From positions 1 to 64,000 of IMG/VR virus record IMGVR_UViG_3300046328_000446: 64,000 nucleotides of DNA. One strand, given 5' to 3'. This document shows, one piece after another, positions 62,226 through 64,000 of the stretch (the stretch's first letter is position 1; each line of letters starts with the position of its first letter). The DNA comes from a virus. A program made the position numbers and the translations under genes. Under the pieces are notes generated by a model, which searched no databases, was not told the DNA's origin, and saw only the letters and a program-made list of their open reading frames with translations.

Positions 62226-63203
62226 TTAAAATAAATCGTCTTCGTTATATGTTTTCATTTTCTTACTGTAATCAATAGGCTTCTTGTGAAAGAAGTCTGT
62301 CAAGGCACTTGCGTAAACCTCTTCTTCCATCCATAGTGTCTGCTCTTTAATATCAGAGTCTACTGTGAAAGCCGGTTCCATTCCAATCTTTTGTAAAGCA
62401 TCGTTTAATCTTATTTGAACGTAACCTTTTAATATTCTTGCTGATAAGAAATCATTTTCGTAACCCTCTAGGATCCAATCAATCAAATCTGACTCAGCTT
62501 TGTATGCCTCTAGAACTTCGCTTTGTATTTTTTGTATGAACTCTTCATCAAATAACTCTGGATGCTCTGCTCTAATTTGGTTTAATAATGCAATACCACC
62601 TTCTGCGTGTAAATTCTCTTCTTTTGAAGTGTATTGAACAACATTTGCTACATCTTTCAAAACTCCTCTAAATCTGTTAAACCCTAGGATAGTGTAGAAC
62701 TGTGAAAATAAAGCTGTGTACTCAGTAAACAAAGTGAATAGTACTAAAGAATAACAAATATTTTTGTGGTCATTCTTATAGATCTTGTTGATGTACTTAG
62801 TTAAATAAGCTACTCTACCTACAATTACCGGCTCTGTAAAAAGATCTTCAAACTGCTCTTCTAATCCTAGCTTAGACAAAATCTCCGCATAAGCTTTTGA
62901 GTGTACTACTTCTACTCCGCCAAACACTGCCCCCATGTCTGCTATCTCTGGCTTAGGTAACAGTTTACCTATACTCGACCAATAAGACTTAACTGCAACC
63001 TCTACTTGTGAGGTAAGTAGTATGGCTCTTTTAACTACTCCTTGTTCTTCCTCTGTTAACTTTGTCTTGTAGTCTTGAATGTCATTCAAGAAGTTAAACT
63101 CATTGTGTGTCCAATGACTAGACCACATTGCATTGATAAGTGGGTCTGTAATTCCGCTGTACTCAAACGGCTTGTAATTCTTTCTTTCTGTGAAGATACT
63201 CAT
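62226..63203 (-). CDS. nrdB: Class I ribonucleotide reductase small subunit, 325 aa
   Basis: The ferritin-like di-metal ligands are visible: GGVEVVHSKAYAEIL (Glu, His and the candidate radical Tyr) and SKEENLHAEGG (Glu...Glu-x-x-His). The subunit makes the radical that is passed to the large subunit, and the length is normal. Its mRNA starts from the promoter at 63284-63314, giving a leader of about 70-75 nt. It is the first gene of the two-gene operon. Confidence 0.93.
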   Translation of the reverse strand: MSIFTERKNYKPFEYSGITDPLINAMWSSHWTHNEFNFLNDIQDYKTKLTEEEQGVVKRAILLTSQVEVAVKSYWSSIGKLLPKPEIADMGAVFGGVEVVHSKAYAEILSKLGLEEQFEDLFTEPVIVGRVAYLTKYINKIYKNDHKNICYSLVLFTLFTEYTALFSQFYTILGFNRFRGVLKDVANVVQYTSKEENLHAEGGIALLNQIRAEHPELFDEEFIQKIQSEVLEAYKAESDLIDWILEGYENDFLSARILKGYVQIRLNDALQKIGMEPAFTVDSDIKEQTLWMEEEVYASALTDFFHKKPIDYSKKMKTYNEDDLF

Positions 63204-63283
63204 TTTGATTTTTTTGTTTTTATTAATTATTAAAGGTAAAAAAAAGTACCCCCTAATTAAAAGAGATACTTATTATTGAGGTG

Positions 63284-63314
63284 CAAAGATAATAAATTAA
63301 TTCTGTAAAACAAA
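63284..63314 (-). promoter_or_regulatory. Bacteroidota-type promoter of the nrdBA operon
   Basis: On the - strand: TTTG (63314-63311), a 19-nt spacer, TATCTTTG (63291-63284). The 80 nt to the nrdB ATG are AT-rich with no clear riboswitch. Confidence 0.8.
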
Positions 63315-63356
63315 ATTAGTTAAATCTTTTTTTCAATAAAATTTTTTTAACTTTAG

Positions 63357-63497
63357 TAAAAGAGGAAGGAATCGAACCTTCGATGTTAACTACATACTTA
63401 ATCACTTACCATGCTTTACCTAGTATATTGGGCAGTAATATTAAGTCATCATTAATCCCACTCACAGTTCAGGGGCGACCTTATCTGCTACTCTTCC
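63357..63497 (-). tRNA. tRNA-like gene with a large internal insertion (identity unknown)
   Basis: The 3' part is a good tRNA end: T stem GAAGG/CCTTC with loop TTCGATT, then CTCTTTT and discriminator A (63357). A matching acceptor 5' strand GGAAGAG lies at 63497-63491 (seven pairs including two G-T), directly after a leader hairpin like those of the other two tRNAs. The span is 141 nt, about 65 more than a normal tRNA. A possible anticodon stem ACTGT/GTAGT flanks the extra sequence, which folds into its own hairpins. It may be a degenerate tRNA, an intron-bearing one or a tRNA mimic. I cannot name an anticodon. Confidence 0.4.
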
Positions 63498-63500
63498 ATT

Positions 63501-63516
63501 TGATGTCTTTCCATCA
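63501..63516 (-). other. Leader hairpin 3 nt upstream of the tRNA-like gene
   Basis: TGATG-GAAAGA-CATCA on the - strand, followed by AAT and then the acceptor GGAAGAG. It has the same loop and flanking sequence as the hairpin at 63667-63684. Confidence 0.65.
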
Positions 63517-63559
63517 GTCAACATTGTGAAATTCTGGGGCACGTTGCTCATAACCATTG

Positions 63560-63662
63560 TTGTCAGGACAGGTCTCGAACCTGTATGAGATGGTCAAAGC
63601 TCTCGCTGCATCTTACGGGGAGTTTTGAGGACTCCTGCGTCTACCAATTCCGCCACCTGACA
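63560..63662 (-). tRNA. Type II tRNA, Leu-like body, anticodon reads UCA by position
   Basis: The acceptor TGTCAGG/CCTGACA is perfect. The D arm GGCGGAATTGGTAGACGC is the classic tRNA-Leu form, and the T arm is ACAGG-TTCGAGA-CCTGT. The anticodon arm is GGAGT-CCTCAAA-ACTCC, placing UCA at 34-36, which would read UGA stop codons. Position 33 is then C instead of U. A CAA (Leu) reading would restore U33 but break the stem. The variable region is 34 nt with an AGATG/CATCT stem, unusually long, giving 103 nt in total. No CCA is encoded. Identity is uncertain: suppressor-type or a distorted tRNA-Leu. Confidence 0.7.
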
Positions 63663-63666
63663 ATTT

Positions 63667-63684
63667 TGATAGTCTTTCCTATCA
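63667..63684 (-). other. Leader hairpin 4 nt upstream of the type II tRNA
   Basis: TGATAG-GAAAGA-CTATCA on the - strand, then AAAT, then the mature tRNA 5' end. It is nearly identical in form to the hairpin at 63501-63516. Confidence 0.65.
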
Positions 63685-63809
63685 GTCACTCGTTAGATTT
63701 TGCTCTCTGGACTATATGAGTTAGCCCCGTTAACCGTAAGCATTTCGGCCCGTCTGCAACTTAACATAAACCTGTGACGAGTATTCCTTATCGTTTATGC
63801 CTTGCTAAG
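63685..63809 (-). ncRNA. Structured spacer RNA between two tRNA genes
   Basis: This 125-nt spacer has higher G+C than most of the window and several complementary segments: CATAAAC/GTTTATG (7 bp), ACTCGT near its 5' side with ACGAGT near its 3' side, and CCG/CGG around a small loop. There is no open reading frame or tRNA arm. It could be a processed precursor segment or a small RNA; I recognise no family. Confidence 0.35.
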
Positions 63810-63883
63810 TGGACCAAGTATGACTCGAACATACGACCTTTGCATTATGAGTGCACTGCTCTAACCAACTGAGCTATAAGTCC
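63810..63883 (-). tRNA. tRNA-Met (CAU)
   Basis: The cloverleaf is clear: acceptor GGACTTA/TTGGTCC (one T-T mismatch), D arm GCTC-AGTTGGTTA-GAGC, anticodon loop CTCATAA, and T arm GTATG-TTCGAGT-CATAC. One mismatch lies at the base of the anticodon stem. The discriminator is A and CCA is not encoded. A CAU anticodon can also belong to a lysidine-modified tRNA-Ile, which sequence alone cannot exclude. Confidence 0.85.
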
Positions 63884-63886
63884 AAT

Positions 63887-63908
63887 TTAGGGGATTTCGC
63901 TCCCCTAA
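63887..63908 (-). other. Leader hairpin 3 nt upstream of tRNA-Met
   Basis: An 8-bp stem TTAGGGGA/TCCCCTAA closed by a GCGAAA loop, followed by ATT and the mature 5' end. It is the third example of a hairpin at this exact place. The remaining sequence to 64000 has further pairing (TGCAAA/TTTGCA at about 63921-63937) but no gene that I can support. Confidence 0.65.
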
Positions 63909-64000
63909 GGCGTGTTAGGCTGCAAATCTTTTTTGCACCCCACCAAGTGTGTAAACGTTGTCGTTTAGTTTTGAAATTAATTCTCCCTATTACCTACTTA

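Noticed and set aside
41694-63203. Temperate lifestyle genes (integrase, repressor)
   Set aside because: None of the - strand products shows recombinase or repressor motifs; the block is replication and nucleotide metabolism.
63560-63662. Selenocysteine tRNA because of the UCA anticodon and long variable arm
   Set aside because: The acceptor is 7 bp and the D arm is the tRNA-Leu form; no selenocysteine genes are seen.
63499-63688. Hammerhead ribozymes (CTGAT ... GAAA near the leader hairpins)
   Set aside because: The core CUGAUGA-stem-GAAA order is not kept; GAAAGA is the loop of a simple hairpin instead.
1-64000. Genome-wide stop-codon reassignment (TAG or TGA read as sense)
   Set aside because: All long genes are open in the standard code, TAG ends several genes, and TGA stops at ATGA overlaps are coherent with the next start. 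The UCA tRNA remains a separate puzzle.

Overview
The window is 64 kb of an AT-rich, gene-dense virus genome, best explained as a tailed bacteriophage of a Bacteroidota host, most likely a crAss-like (Crassvirales-type) podovirus or a close relative. Support: a late block of ring/tail proteins followed by a 2,193-residue muzzle-like protein and a run of giant (about 950-1,900 residue) virion/ejection-type proteins; a separate, oppositely oriented replication and nucleotide-metabolism block; A-rich leaders (AATAAATAAAAATG type) instead of Shine-Dalgarno sites; and repeated promoters of the Bacteroidota type TTTG-N19/20-TAnnTTTG. No integrase, repressor, rRNA or CRISPR array was seen. Portal, major capsid and terminase are not in the window and presumably lie outside it.

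Left half, + strand (1-41,639): the end of a Thr-tailed protein, a fibre-like structural protein, a mucin-like Thr-rich repeat protein and two glycosyltransferases; a double terminator; then, from a new promoter, three ring/connector-type proteins (one IHF/HU-like), the muzzle protein with host-like Ig/PKD repeats, and a 309-residue protein that looks like its split-off C-terminal part. Four more promoter-headed units follow: a multidomain peptidoglycan hydrolase with two Gln/Gly-rich structural proteins; a 951-residue protein with an 1,888-residue protein that has an ADP-ribosyltransferase-like motif; a 1,608-residue protein with two HExxH motifs and a GNAT-like acetyltransferase motif; and a 1,904-residue protein. 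These giants resemble polyvalent proteins that enter the cell with the DNA.

Right half, - strand (63,203-41,694), converging on a bidirectional terminator at 41,648-41,685: class I ribonucleotide reductase (large and small subunits), a membrane-anchored transglycosylase, a possible second AEP-like protein, two metallophosphoesterases, a phosphoribosyltransferase-like protein, thymidylate synthase, dNMP kinase, a HAD phosphatase, dUTPase, a DnaB-like helicase, an HNH homing endonuclease, family A DNA polymerase, an L,D-transpeptidase, a VirE_N/BT4734-like primase and many small unknown proteins in tight, often ATGA-overlapping operons. Together they make dNTPs (especially dTTP), replicate the DNA and remodel the cell wall.

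Far right (63,357-63,883, - strand): a tRNA cluster. One gene is a clear tRNA-Met(CAU). One is a Leu-like type II tRNA whose anticodon reads UCA by position. The third is a tRNA-like gene with a large insertion. Each is preceded within 3-4 nt by a GNAAA/GAAAGA-loop hairpin. Standard code fits all the protein genes; TGA stops are rare and were seen only in ATGA overlaps.
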